This document shows, piece by piece, positions 53,546 through 62,298 of a stretch of 64,000 bases of DNA (within the stretch, counting starts at the first letter, position 1; every line of letters begins with the position of its first letter). This stretch comes from Clostridium sp. AF15-31 (GTDB lineage: Bacteria; Bacillota; Clostridia; Lachnospirales; Lachnospiraceae): positions 441,789 through 505,788 of the forward strand of contig NZ_QTXL01000002.1 of NCBI RefSeq assembly GCF_003461625.1, read 5' to 3'. The position numbers and the translations under genes are program-made. The notes below the pieces were generated by a model that ran no database searches, was not told the origin of the DNA, and was given only the letters and a program-made list of their open reading frames with translations.

Positions 53546-53574
53546 AGTCTATACCAATTAATAAAAAATATCAA
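53546..53574 (-). promoter_or_regulatory. promoter of the NifU-like/GGGtGRT operon
   Basis: TTGATA (53569-53574) and TAGACT (53546-53551), 17 bp apart on the minus strand, about 100 bases before the ATG. A TTGACG nearer the gene lacks a good -10. Confidence 0.45.
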
Positions 53575-53591
53575 TAAGTTTGTCTAAAAAT

Positions 53592-53620
53592 TTGCCATGT
53601 TTTTAGATTCATATTATAAT
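53592..53620 (+). promoter_or_regulatory. promoter of the PHP phosphoesterase gene
   Basis: TTGCCA and a perfect TATAAT, 17 bp apart, divergent from the preceding promoter; the two -35 boxes are only 17 bases apart, so the two genes may be regulated together. Confidence 0.65.
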
Positions 53621-53694
53621 TATTTTGGTTTGTTTTTATCTTTTTAGATTTCGGTAAACCAATCCTACATTGTATAAAGAAAAGAGGAATACAT

Positions 53695-54567
53695 ATGCGT
53701 TTTATAGATCTACATGTCCATACAACTGCTTCGGATGGTTCTTTTACTCCATCTGAAGTGTGCCAGATGGCTCTTGATAAGGGACTTGCCGCTCTGGCGA
53801 TCACCGACCACGATACGGTTGATGGAGTCCCGGAAGCAATCCGGTTCATGGAAAATCATCAGCCGGCCCCGGATACACAGGATCCTCTTCCTATGGAATT
53901 GATTCCCGGTATCGAACTTTCGTGCAACTATGGTTCACGCGAGATCCATATTCTTGGCTTCTATATGGACTATACCAATCCCGGACTTCTTGCTGAATTG
54001 AACGCTTTAAAAGATGCACGTTTTAACCGAAATGTGGAAATGTGCAAGCTGTTTCAGCGTGACGGCATCGATATGACCATCGAAAAACTTCAAGAGGGAA
54101 ATCCGGATACAGTCATTACCCGTGCGCATTTTGCAAGAATTCTGATTGAGGACGGCATTGTCAAGAACAAGGATCAGGCATTTAAAAAATACCTTGGCGA
54201 AAAATGCAGATACTATCTTCCGAAACCGGAGGTCACATGTGAACGTGCTCTCTCGATCATCAACCAATATGGCAAATGTGCAGTTCTCGCACATCCATTA
54301 CTCTATAAGCTTGGTTATAACCAGATTGAGGAATTACTGGACTATCTGAAACCACTTGGGATAAAGGGCTTAGAAGCTTATCATTCTTCTAACAATTCCT
54401 ATGAGAGCGGAAAGCTCCGGGCGATCGCAGACAGACATGACTTGTTTGTCTCCGGCGGTACGGATTTCCACGGTGTGATCAAACCGGACATCTCTCTCGG
54501 AACCGGTCGCGGCGGTATGCGGATCACCACCGGAATTCTGGACAATATAAAAGCGCATCTTTTTTGA
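53695..54567 (+). CDS. PHP domain phosphoesterase (YciV/RNase AM-like)
   Basis: 290 residues. DLHVHTTASDGSFTPSE (5-21), AITDHDTVDG, the Glu in PGIELSCNY, REIHILGFY and late GGTDFHG supply the metal-binding residues of the PHP active site. Proteins of this size and pattern include TrpH/YciV, shown in E. coli to act as a 5'-3' exonuclease on short RNA and on 3',5'-bisphosphonucleotides. The actual substrate here is unknown. AGAGG lies 7 nt before the ATG. Monocistronic. Confidence 0.93.
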   Translation: MRFIDLHVHTTASDGSFTPSEVCQMALDKGLAALAITDHDTVDGVPEAIRFMENHQPAPDTQDPLPMELIPGIELSCNYGSREIHILGFYMDYTNPGLLAELNALKDARFNRNVEMCKLFQRDGIDMTIEKLQEGNPDTVITRAHFARILIEDGIVKNKDQAFKKYLGEKCRYYLPKPEVTCERALSIINQYGKCAVLAHPLLYKLGYNQIEELLDYLKPLGIKGLEAYHSSNNSYESGKLRAIADRHDLFVSGGTDFHGVIKPDISLGTGRGGMRITTGILDNIKAHLF

Positions 54568-54627
54568 AGAACAGAAAAAAATCTCCATATTCAGATTTTC
54601 TACTGAACATGGAGATTTTTCTGTTCT
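54568..54627. terminator. bidirectional terminator between the PHP gene and yajC
   Basis: AGAACAG-A-run-ATCTCCAT pairs with ATGGAGAT-T-run-CTGTTCT around an 18-base loop. The A- and T-runs inside the long stem serve both strands. It starts at the base after the PHP stop codon. Confidence 0.8.
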
Positions 54628-54655
54628 GACATCTTCTTATTTAAAAAGATATTCT

Positions 54656-55015
54656 TTATTTCTTTTCCTTATCTTCTTCCACTACTGCTGCATTCTTCTT
54701 TTCAAGCTCAGCAACTGCATTCTTATGCATTGGAATACGACAGTTCTTGTTATTACCAAACTCAACAATGATAGTTGTGTCATCTACAATATCAAGGATT
54801 GTGCCATAGAAACCACTGGTTGTCATAATATTGTCACCCGGTTCCATCTGGTTATGCATTTCCTCTGTCTTAGCCTTCTGCTTCTTCTGTGGACGGATCA
54901 TCATGAAGTAGATAATTGCAACAAAAATCAGGATATATACAACGATAAACATTGTGCTGCCTGAACCTGAACCCGATGCTGTACTACTGCTTAAAACCAT
55001 TCCTAATGTGTTCAT
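54656..55015 (-). CDS. yajC: preprotein translocase subunit YajC
   Basis: 119 residues: a Ser/Gly-rich N-terminus, one membrane helix (about 22-40) ending MMIRPQKKQ, the YajC hallmark, then a cytoplasmic domain with GDNIMTTSGFYGTI and an acidic Lys/Glu tail. It accompanies SecDF in the export machinery. It follows tgt by 12 bases, the usual tgt-yajC pair. Confidence 0.97.
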   Translation of the reverse strand: MNTLGMVLSSSTASGSGSGSTMFIVVYILIFVAIIYFMMIRPQKKQKAKTEEMHNQMEPGDNIMTTSGFYGTILDIVDDTTIIVEFGNNKNCRIPMHKNAVAELEKKNAAVVEEDKEKK

Positions 55016-55027
55016 AATATTCTCCTT

Positions 55028-56161
55028 CTAAACTTCATTTGATGTTAAACTCTCTATCATAGACTTTTTATACGATGCATATGAGCCTTCTTCGATAGCC
55101 TGTCTAATCTCTTTCATCATATTATTATAAAAATACAAATTATGCAAGACGCAAAATCTCATACCAAGCATTTCATTTGCCTTTAACAGATGTCTGATAT
55201 AACCTCTGCTGTAATGCTGACATGCCGGACATCCGCAGCCTTCTTCAATCGGTCTGTCATCTGTCTCATATTTTGCATTCTTCAGATTCAGTTTTCCATG
55301 TTTTGTGTATACATGTGCATGTCGTCCGTTTCTGGATGGATATACACAGTCAAAGAAATCCACACCACGGTCAACTGCTTCGAGTATATTGATCGGCGTT
55401 CCGACACCCATCAGATAAACCGGCTTATTCTCAGGAAGATATGGCACGGTTACATCCAGAATATGATACATTTCCTCCGCTGTCTCTCCAACAGCCAATC
55501 CACCAATAGCATACCCCGGCAGATCCAGCTCTGCAATTCTTTTTGCATGGTCAATACGAATATCCTCATATACTGCGCCCTGATTGATTCCGAATAGCAT
55601 CTGTTCCTTATTGATCGTATCCGGCAGGCTGTTTAAACGTGTCATCTCTGCCTTACAGCGCTCCAGCCAACGATAGGTTCTGGCAACCGAATTCTCCACA
55701 TAAGAACGTTCCGCCTTTGCAGGTGCACACTCGTCAAACGCCATTGCGATCGTAGATGCAAGATTAGACTGGATCTGCATACTTTCCTCCGGTCCCATGA
55801 ATATCTTGCGTCCATCTACATGCGAGTTAAATGTAACGCCTTCTTCTTTAATCTTTCGAAGTCCTGCAAGCGAGAACACCTGAAATCCGCCAGAATCCGT
55901 AAGAATTGGACGATCCCAATACATAAACTTATGTAAACCGCCCATTTTCTTCACAACCTCATCACCCGGTCTTACATGTAAATGATAGGTGTTTGATAAT
56001 TCAATCTGACAGCCGATTTCTTTCAGATCTGTCGTAGCAACTGCGCCTTTGATCGCAGCAGCAGTTCCCACATTCATGAATACAGGAGTTTCCACTGTAC
56101 CATGAACAGTCGTAAAGGTAGCTCTTTTTGCTCTGCCATCTTTACAAATAATTTTATACAT
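55028..56161 (-). CDS. tgt: queuine/preQ1 tRNA-ribosyltransferase
   Basis: Exchanges guanine 34 for preQ1 in GUN-anticodon tRNAs. 377 residues; the catalytic Asp pair is in ILTDSGGFQVFSL and in VDFFDCVYPSRNGRHAHVYT, and the zinc site is CGCPACQHYSRGYIRH with the later His in FCVLHNLYFY. ATG has AAAGGAG. No other queuosine genes are in the window. Confidence 0.98.
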   Translation of the reverse strand: MYKIICKDGRAKRATFTTVHGTVETPVFMNVGTAAAIKGAVATTDLKEIGCQIELSNTYHLHVRPGDEVVKKMGGLHKFMYWDRPILTDSGGFQVFSLAGLRKIKEEGVTFNSHVDGRKIFMGPEESMQIQSNLASTIAMAFDECAPAKAERSYVENSVARTYRWLERCKAEMTRLNSLPDTINKEQMLFGINQGAVYEDIRIDHAKRIAELDLPGYAIGGLAVGETAEEMYHILDVTVPYLPENKPVYLMGVGTPINILEAVDRGVDFFDCVYPSRNGRHAHVYTKHGKLNLKNAKYETDDRPIEEGCGCPACQHYSRGYIRHLLKANEMLGMRFCVLHNLYFYNNMMKEIRQAIEEGSYASYKKSMIESLTSNEV

Positions 56162-56193
56162 AATTACTCATTCTCCTTTAATATTCTTTCTCT

Positions 56194-56222
56194 ATAATGC
56201 CCCAGTCTGAACGGAAATGCAA
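56194..56222 (-). promoter_or_regulatory. candidate promoter of tgt-yajC
   Basis: TTGCAT and CATTAT, 17 bp apart on the minus strand, 33 bases before the tgt ATG. The rest of the 56162-56495 gap holds the divergent regulatory region of the permease gene and no gene. Confidence 0.4.
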
Positions 56223-56361
56223 CAGTTTCTTCTTAATTAATTTTGTTCCTATCCACAATACGGTTGAAAACTGTAACATTTGTACCAAATATAATGACTA
56301 TTTTTTATTTACTCACTCTATTTTTAGTCATATTTACTTGTTTTTTATCAATTTTCATCGT

Positions 56362-56383
56362 CCTTTACCGAACCTTTACCGAA
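56362..56383 (+). promoter_or_regulatory. two 11-bp direct repeats upstream of a -35 box
   Basis: CCTTTACCGAA occurs twice in direct tandem (56362-56372 and 56373-56383), ending five bases before the -35 box. An 11-bp period on one face of the helix next to -35 is what OmpR/PhoB-type response regulators bind. Confidence 0.6.
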
Positions 56384-56388
56384 AAATA

Positions 56389-56416
56389 TTGACTTTTTGT
56401 GCAATCTTCCTATAAT
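56389..56416 (+). promoter_or_regulatory. promoter of the ArsB/NhaD permease operon
   Basis: TTGACT and TATAAT, 16 bp apart. The 73-base leader contains an 8-bp hairpin AGAGATAC/GTATCTCT (56447-56480) ending five bases before AAGGAGG. Confidence 0.75.
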
Positions 56417-56495
56417 GATAAACGGAAAAAAATATTATAAATAAGAAGAGATACTACCATTATGATTTTCAGGTATCTCTCAAGAAGGAGGAAAC

Positions 56496-57857
56496 ATGTT
56501 AGCATCCATCTTAGCAGTAACCATCTTCCTGGCTATGTTTGTGCTGATCGTTCTTGATAAGATCGAACATTATCTTATAACGCTGGGCTGTGGATTACTC
56601 ACCATCATCTTTGTCCTTGGTATCTGTCTGCACAGTGGACAGGCTATCATGGAAGTGTTAAACGTTAAAAGCATTTTTACAACCAGCTTCTGGCATACAG
56701 TTGGACAAGCATCTGAAGATTCCAGCGGTATCAGCTGGGCGACCATTATTTTTATTGCCGGTATGATGGTCATGGTTGAAGGTATGAAACGTGCAGGTTT
56801 CTTTACATGGCTCTGCATGCTGATTGCAAAGCTTGTACGATACAGAATTGTTCCAATTCTGATCACCTTTATGATCCTGTCAGCATTTCTTTCTATGTTC
56901 ATTGCAAGTATCACGGTTATTCTGTTCCTTGCAGCTGTAACAGTAGAACTCTCACAATTATTAAAATTCAATCCGGTTCCAATGATCTTGGCAGAAGTCT
57001 TCTGCTCCAACCTCGGTGGAACTGCTACCGTCTGTGGTGATCCACCAAACATCATCATCGGTACCTCACTTGGATTTTCATTCTTTGATTTCCTGACAAA
57101 TACAGGTGTATTTGTTCTTATTTCACTGGTAATTATGATTGTCTATTTTTATCTTGCTTTTCGTAAGGAATTAAAGCAAAATGAAGGTGGGGTTGATACC
57201 TCAACAATACCAAGTCCTTCAGAAGCAATTACAGACAAATCCGGATTTATCTTCAGCTGTGTTATTTTCCTGCTTTCTGTTGTTCTGCTTCTTACACAGA
57301 CACAGACAGGGCTGACAGTTGCTGCGATTGGTGTTATAATAGCTATAATCACACTGATCTGTTCCGGCAGACATGGACTGGAACTTTTAAAGAAGATTGA
57401 TTACAAGACACTCTTATTCTTTATTGGTTTATTTGTTGTCGTTGGTGGTTTGGAGCAGACCGGTATTCTGGAAGTCATTGCAAAATTCATCAAAAACGTC
57501 AGCGGTGGAAATATGTATATCATGGTTGCTATTATCATCTGGCTCTCAGCTATCTGCAGTGCCTTTATCGATAATGTTCCATTTGCTGCTACTATGGTTC
57601 CTGTTATCAAAGAACTTGCAGCAGGTAATGGTGGGGTTCTTGCCGTCCTTGCCTATTCATTAGCCATTGGTACAGATATTGGTGGAAATGCAACACCTAT
57701 CGGTGCTTCCGCAAATGTTGTTGGTACTTCAGTAGCTGCTAAAGCAGGTCATCCAGTCGGATGGGGCGAATATTGTAAGAAGATGGCTCCTGCTACTATT
57801 CTTGTTATGATCATTTGTACACTCGGTGTATTTATTCGATATAACAGCGTCTTCTAA
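56496..57857 (+). CDS. ArsB/NhaD superfamily ion permease
   Basis: 453 residues with about 11-12 membrane segments in two halves. VCGDPPNIIIGTSLGF in the middle and GGNATPIGASANVVGT near the end are the paired hallmarks of the ion transporter superfamily (NhaD Na+/H+ antiporters, ArsB arsenite pumps, SLC13-like). Substrate could be Na+/H+, arsenite or an organic anion; arsenic genes are absent nearby. AAGGAGG is well spaced. Followed after 33 bases by a cytidylate-kinase-like gene. Confidence 0.88.
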   Translation: MLASILAVTIFLAMFVLIVLDKIEHYLITLGCGLLTIIFVLGICLHSGQAIMEVLNVKSIFTTSFWHTVGQASEDSSGISWATIIFIAGMMVMVEGMKRAGFFTWLCMLIAKLVRYRIVPILITFMILSAFLSMFIASITVILFLAAVTVELSQLLKFNPVPMILAEVFCSNLGGTATVCGDPPNIIIGTSLGFSFFDFLTNTGVFVLISLVIMIVYFYLAFRKELKQNEGGVDTSTIPSPSEAITDKSGFIFSCVIFLLSVVLLLTQTQTGLTVAAIGVIIAIITLICSGRHGLELLKKIDYKTLLFFIGLFVVVGGLEQTGILEVIAKFIKNVSGGNMYIMVAIIIWLSAICSAFIDNVPFAATMVPVIKELAAGNGGVLAVLAYSLAIGTDIGGNATPIGASANVVGTSVAAKAGHPVGWGEYCKKMAPATILVMIICTLGVFIRYNSVF

Positions 57858-57890
57858 AAAACTTACATATTTTTAGGGAGGTTATAAAAT

Positions 57891-58487
57891 ATGGACAAAC
57901 AGGTTATTATCACAATCGGTCGTGAATATGGAAGTGGCGGACATGTAATTGCTCAGGACATTGCAAAACGTTTTAATGTCCCATATTACAATCGTAATCT
58001 AATTGAAGAAGTTGCAAAACAGAATAATTTTGATACAGATAATATTAAAGACTATGATGAGTCACCTAGAAAATATCTGTTCTCTCGTACCGTTCAGGGA
58101 TACAGCAATTCTCCGGAAGAGATTCTTGCCGGTCTTCAGTTCGATTTTATAAAAGAAAAGGCAGCATCCGGAGAATCCTTTGTAATTGTTGGCAGATGTG
58201 CCGACTATGTATTAAAGGATATGGATTGTGTAGCTTCATTCTTTATTGTTGCTGATAACGAAGCAAAGTTACAGCGTACTATGGAAACCAAGCAGTTATC
58301 CCAACGTGATGCTGAAGCTACGATCAAACGTCATGACCGTAACAGAAAAACATATTACAAGGATCACACTGATATGGAATGGGGCAACAGTAAGAACTAT
58401 GATATGACGATCAATTCAACCGTCCTGGGCTTCAAAAAGACCGCCGATATCATTGAAGATTTTGTAAAGACAAAATTTGATCTGTAA
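57891..58487 (+). CDS. cytidylate kinase-like family protein
   Basis: 198 residues. The P-loop TIGREYGSGGHVIAQDIA (8-25) is the variant found in the cytidylate-kinase-like family, not in Cmk proper, which has GPSGSGK. FVIVGRCADYVL and the RHDRNRKTYYKDHT lid follow. True substrate unknown; these proteins are common in Clostridia, often next to membrane transporters. AGGGAGG precedes the ATG. Second gene of the permease operon. Confidence 0.88.
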   Translation: MDKQVIITIGREYGSGGHVIAQDIAKRFNVPYYNRNLIEEVAKQNNFDTDNIKDYDESPRKYLFSRTVQGYSNSPEEILAGLQFDFIKEKAASGESFVIVGRCADYVLKDMDCVASFFIVADNEAKLQRTMETKQLSQRDAEATIKRHDRNRKTYYKDHTDMEWGNSKNYDMTINSTVLGFKKTADIIEDFVKTKFDL

Positions 58488-58509
58488 TTCATAATTTACT
58501 GACAAAAAC

Positions 58510-58541
58510 AAAGCCGGGTATGAAATATCATATCCGGCTTT
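58510..58541. terminator. bidirectional terminator
   Basis: AAAGCCGG-G-TATGA and TCATA-T-CCGGCTTT pair over 14 positions with one G-T, loop of 4 bases. It lies between the converging permease operon and paaK. T-runs are short on both sides. Confidence 0.7.
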
Positions 58542-58546
58542 CTGCT

Positions 58547-59782
58547 TTATTCATATCTCTCGTCAATTACACGTTTTGTCTTCTTCTCACTTCTTGGAAG
58601 CACCCCAATCTCTACAACCTTAACAAGTGGGGTAAATCCAATCCGACTCTTTACTCTCTCTGCAATACGCTTAGATAACTCTACGAAATCTACGCTTCCA
58701 TCCGTCTCTACATAGATTCTCATTGTATCTTTTCCATCCAGATGGGAGATGCGAATCTGATATTCACTTGATAATTCAGGGAATTCCTTCAATACTTCTT
58801 CAATCTGGCTTGGGAATACATTTACACCCTTGATTTTCATCATATCATCCGTTCTTCCCATAATCACACCTAACCTTGGATGCTTGCATCCACATGGGCA
58901 CTCTCCCGGAATAATTCTTGAAAGATCATGTGTACGATAACGAATCAGAGGTGCACCCTCTTTTACAAGCGTTGTTATAACAATCTCACCCATTTCGCCA
59001 TCCGGAACCGGCTCTAAGGTTACAGGATCAAGAATCTCGATATAGATATAATCATCCCAGTAATGCATACCGTTGTCATATTTACAGCTGATTCCGATAC
59101 CCGGTCCATAGATCTCTGTCAAACCATAGATGTCATATAATTCAATTCCCAGTTCCTCTGAGATACGTTTTCTCATCTTTTCGCCCCAGCGTTCAGAACC
59201 GATCACACCCTTCTTCAGGCAAATCTTATCTTTGATACCACGTTTCTCGATCTCCTCTGCAAGAAGAAGTGCATAGGAAGACGTCGAACAAAGGACAGTA
59301 GATTTCATGTCCTGCATCATCTGAAGCTGTTTATCCGTATTTCCCGGTCCCATAGGTATGACCATAGCACCCAACTTCTCTGCTCCATTCTGGAAGCCGA
59401 TTCCTGCCGTCCAGAGTCCATATCCCGGTGTGATCTGAATACGATCCATATTCGTGATACCTGCAAGCTCATAACAACGCTTGAACATGATTGCCCAGTC
59501 ATCTACATCCTTTGCTGTGTATGGAATAATAACCGGAAGTCCTGTTGTTCCTGATGATGAATGGATACGAACGATCTCACTTTCCGGTGCTGTCATTAAA
59601 CCAAGTGGATATGCATCTCTCAGGTCTTTTTTTTCTGAAAATGGAAGCTTCTTAAAATCCTCTGGTGTCGAAATTCTTGTGATTCCTGCTTCCTCCAGCT
59701 TCTTTCCATAAAAACTTTCAGCCTTAATCAATGCTTCGATCTGTTTATTGACCTGACTGATCTGTAACTCTGAAATCTCCAT
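58547..59782 (-). CDS. paaK: phenylacetate-CoA ligase
   Basis: Adenylate-forming enzyme that interconverts aryl acetate and aryl acetyl-CoA with ATP/AMP. 411 residues; ATP loop HSSSGTTGLPV (about 74-84), YGLTEIYGPGIG, RYRTHDLSRI and MGRTDDMMKIKGVNVFP. GGAGG precedes the ATG. Downstream of iorA-iorB, where PaaK-type enzymes process the aryl-acetyl-CoA produced. In amino acid fermenters this may run towards ATP formation or recycle aryl acids (inference). Confidence 0.94.
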   Translation of the reverse strand: MEISELQISQVNKQIEALIKAESFYGKKLEEAGITRISTPEDFKKLPFSEKKDLRDAYPLGLMTAPESEIVRIHSSSGTTGLPVIIPYTAKDVDDWAIMFKRCYELAGITNMDRIQITPGYGLWTAGIGFQNGAEKLGAMVIPMGPGNTDKQLQMMQDMKSTVLCSTSSYALLLAEEIEKRGIKDKICLKKGVIGSERWGEKMRKRISEELGIELYDIYGLTEIYGPGIGISCKYDNGMHYWDDYIYIEILDPVTLEPVPDGEMGEIVITTLVKEGAPLIRYRTHDLSRIIPGECPCGCKHPRLGVIMGRTDDMMKIKGVNVFPSQIEEVLKEFPELSSEYQIRISHLDGKDTMRIYVETDGSVDFVELSKRIAERVKSRIGFTPLVKVVEIGVLPRSEKKTKRVIDERYE

Positions 59783-59819
59783 TATTTATCCTCCAAACTT
59801 TCTATTTTATAAAATATTT

Positions 59820-60392
59820 TTATTGTATATAATCAAGTGCTCTGAAATTCAGCTCATGTAATTTTTCCGGCAATCTTTTTATCAAAGCCTGTTTGATATC
59901 TTCTTTTTCAAGTCCAAGCATACCGGTCGAGATTGCGGCTCCCAGCATCAAGACATTTAACACCTTTGCAGACCCAAGAGTTTCACATGCCTGATCTGTA
60001 TCGATCACCAAAACCTGATCTACCTGTGTCTTCAGATATTCGATCATAGCTGCTCCGTTATAACCGGTCTTCGCCAGCGATGCTGTAACCGGCATAACCG
60101 CACGATTGCTGACAACTACTGCTCCGTTTTTTTTCAGATAAGGAAGCATCCGCACCGTTTCTCCCGGTTCAAATCCCAGGATCATATCTGCTGTTCCTTT
60201 TGCTATCATTGGTGAATACAGATTTTCACCCATTCTTACGTGGCTGAATACGCTTCCTCCGCGCTGTGCCATACCGATCGTTTCCGCACTCATAACCGGG
60301 ATTCCTTTCTCCATAGCTGCGGCTGCGATCAGCTTGGATGCAAGCACCGTTCCCTGTCCACCGACACCACACAGAATAATATTCTTATTCAT
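59820..60392 (-). CDS. iorB: indolepyruvate:ferredoxin oxidoreductase, beta subunit
   Basis: 190 residues from the ATG that overlaps the iorA stop as TAATG. NIILCGVGGQGTVLASKLIAAAA (4-26) and the GMAQRGGSVFSHVR segment are the gamma-domain signature of 2-oxoacid:ferredoxin oxidoreductases. A 24-codon upstream extension of the frame lies inside iorA and is rejected; AGAAAGGGGG precedes the chosen ATG. Partner of IorA. Confidence 0.95.
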   Translation of the reverse strand: MNKNIILCGVGGQGTVLASKLIAAAAMEKGIPVMSAETIGMAQRGGSVFSHVRMGENLYSPMIAKGTADMILGFEPGETVRMLPYLKKNGAVVVSNRAVMPVTASLAKTGYNGAAMIEYLKTQVDQVLVIDTDQACETLGSAKVLNVLMLGAAISTGMLGLEKEDIKQALIKRLPEKLHELNFRALDYIQ

Positions 60393-62260
60393 TATGCCTG
60401 CCCCCTTTCTTCTTGTCCGTCCCCGATTGCATGTACCGGGCAGAGTTGACTGCACAAAGTACACCCTGTACAGAGACTTTCATCGATACAAACCTTGCCT
60501 TCAAATGTGTAAAGTGCCGGACAACCGATCTCTCTGATACATTTCTGGCAACCTATACATGCATCTGTATCTATATGCATACATCTGGACGACTTCGTAA
60601 TGGCTATACATGGAGATTTGAAAATAATTGCCTTCACACCCGGTTCTGCTGCAACACGCGCAACTGTCTGTACCGCTGCTTCATGCTCAAATGGATTGAT
60701 CGTCTCTACTGTCTTAAGACCAATTCCCTTTAAGATACCAACAATATCAATCTTATTTACAATATCTCCCATCATCGTATGTCCGGTTCCAGGATGTGGC
60801 TGGTGTCCTGTCATAGCCGTCGTGGAATTATCAAGAACGATCAATGTCATATCTGCCTGATTATAAACCGCATTTACGACACCGGGAATTGCTGACGCGA
60901 AGAATGTAGAATCTCCAACAAATGCAAAACATGTCGTATCCGGTTCTGTATGATAAACACCCTGCGCAATTCCAAGCCCTGCGCCCATACACAGACAAGT
61001 GTCAACCATATCAAGCGGCATGGCATTCCCAAGTGTATAACATCCGATATCTCCACAAAAGATTGTCTTCTTTCCCTTCATAGCGCATTTTACATCATAA
61101 AAGGAAGCACGATGAGGACAACCTGCACATAATACAGGTGGACGTACCGGAAGCTCCGGCATCTCTGCCAACTCTTCCGACTGATTGTTCTTTTCACCTG
61201 CGGTAAGCGCCTTGTACCGGTCTGCTGCAATACCCTGATCCAATAAGAACTGTGTGATACTGTCCTTTACACTGTCAATCGTGTTCTCACCTGAGGCTGC
61301 TACATGACCGGTCAGCTTACCATAGATCTTTACCGGGAGATGATATTTACCCGCTATATAGGTAAGCGCACGTTCGATCACCGGATCTAATTCTTCCACA
61401 CATAAAACCGCATCTAACTGTTCCAGATATTCAACTGCTTTTCGTTCCGGGAACGGAAACGGGGTCGCTACTTTAAATATCGCTATTTTTTCTGCATCGT
61501 CTCCCAGGGCTTCCATTGTATATGTATAATTGATTCCACCGGTTGCAATACCAAATCTTGTCTCTATCTTCCTGCTCACAACATTTCTGCCATATTCAGA
61601 AAAGGCATCCCCCAGCTCGACATTTCGCTTTTCAATATTACGATGCGCCTGAAAGGACAGCTTCGGGAAAATAACCCACCGTTTGGAATCTTTCACAAAT
61701 CCCTCCGATTCATTCTTTTTGTATTCTGCTGCATCCTTTACTTCAATCGTTGCATATCCATGACACACTCTTGTTGTCGGTCTTAAAAATACCGGTGTTT
61801 TATATTTTTCCGAGTACTCAAAGGCCTCCTGTACCATTTCATAAGCTTCCTGTGCCGATGTAGGATCAAAGCATGGAACCTTTGAAAATGCTGCAAATGT
61901 TCGCGTATCCTGTTCTGTCTGTGATGAGATTGGACCCGGATCATCGGCAACCAGAATCACCATACCGCCTTTTACTCCCACATACTCCAGACTCATCAAC
62001 GGATCAGATGCCACATTTAATCCGACCTGCTTCATTGTTACCATAACTCTCGCTCCTGAATAAGCAGCACCGGCTGCTACCTCCATGGCAACCTTCTCGT
62101 TAACCGACCATTCTACATAACAGTCATTTGTTCTGTTCTTTGCAACCGTCTCAAGTACCTCTGTCGATGGCGTTCCCGGATATCCGGAAATCAAATTTAC
62201 CCCGGCAGCAATTGCCCCAAGCGCAATTGCTTCATTTCCCATTCGAAATTCCTTATGCAT
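60392..62260 (-). CDS. iorA: indolepyruvate:ferredoxin oxidoreductase, alpha subunit
   Basis: Oxidatively decarboxylates aryl pyruvates from Trp, Phe and Tyr to aryl-acetyl-CoA, reducing ferredoxin. 622 residues: SGYPGTPSTEVLE (24-36) pyrimidine domain, the thiamine-diphosphate domain with GDIGCYTLG and FVGDSTFFASAIPG, and two C-terminal [4Fe-4S] motifs CIGCQKCIREIGCP and CTGCTLCSQLCP. Oxygen-sensitive, so the host is an anaerobe. AGGAG at 8 nt. It follows proA by 38 bases and may share its transcript. Confidence 0.97.
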   Translation of the reverse strand: MHKEFRMGNEAIALGAIAAGVNLISGYPGTPSTEVLETVAKNRTNDCYVEWSVNEKVAMEVAAGAAYSGARVMVTMKQVGLNVASDPLMSLEYVGVKGGMVILVADDPGPISSQTEQDTRTFAAFSKVPCFDPTSAQEAYEMVQEAFEYSEKYKTPVFLRPTTRVCHGYATIEVKDAAEYKKNESEGFVKDSKRWVIFPKLSFQAHRNIEKRNVELGDAFSEYGRNVVSRKIETRFGIATGGINYTYTMEALGDDAEKIAIFKVATPFPFPERKAVEYLEQLDAVLCVEELDPVIERALTYIAGKYHLPVKIYGKLTGHVAASGENTIDSVKDSITQFLLDQGIAADRYKALTAGEKNNQSEELAEMPELPVRPPVLCAGCPHRASFYDVKCAMKGKKTIFCGDIGCYTLGNAMPLDMVDTCLCMGAGLGIAQGVYHTEPDTTCFAFVGDSTFFASAIPGVVNAVYNQADMTLIVLDNSTTAMTGHQPHPGTGHTMMGDIVNKIDIVGILKGIGLKTVETINPFEHEAAVQTVARVAAEPGVKAIIFKSPCIAITKSSRCMHIDTDACIGCQKCIREIGCPALYTFEGKVCIDESLCTGCTLCSQLCPVHAIGDGQEERGQA

Positions 62261-62298
62261 CTTTCTAACTCCTGTAATAATCTTGTGAATGATTTTTA

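Noticed and set aside
60393..60464. 24-codon N-terminal extension of iorB
   Set aside because: It overlaps the Fe-S motif end of iorA, and the family begins at MNKNIILCGVGGQG, where a TAATG overlap occurs.
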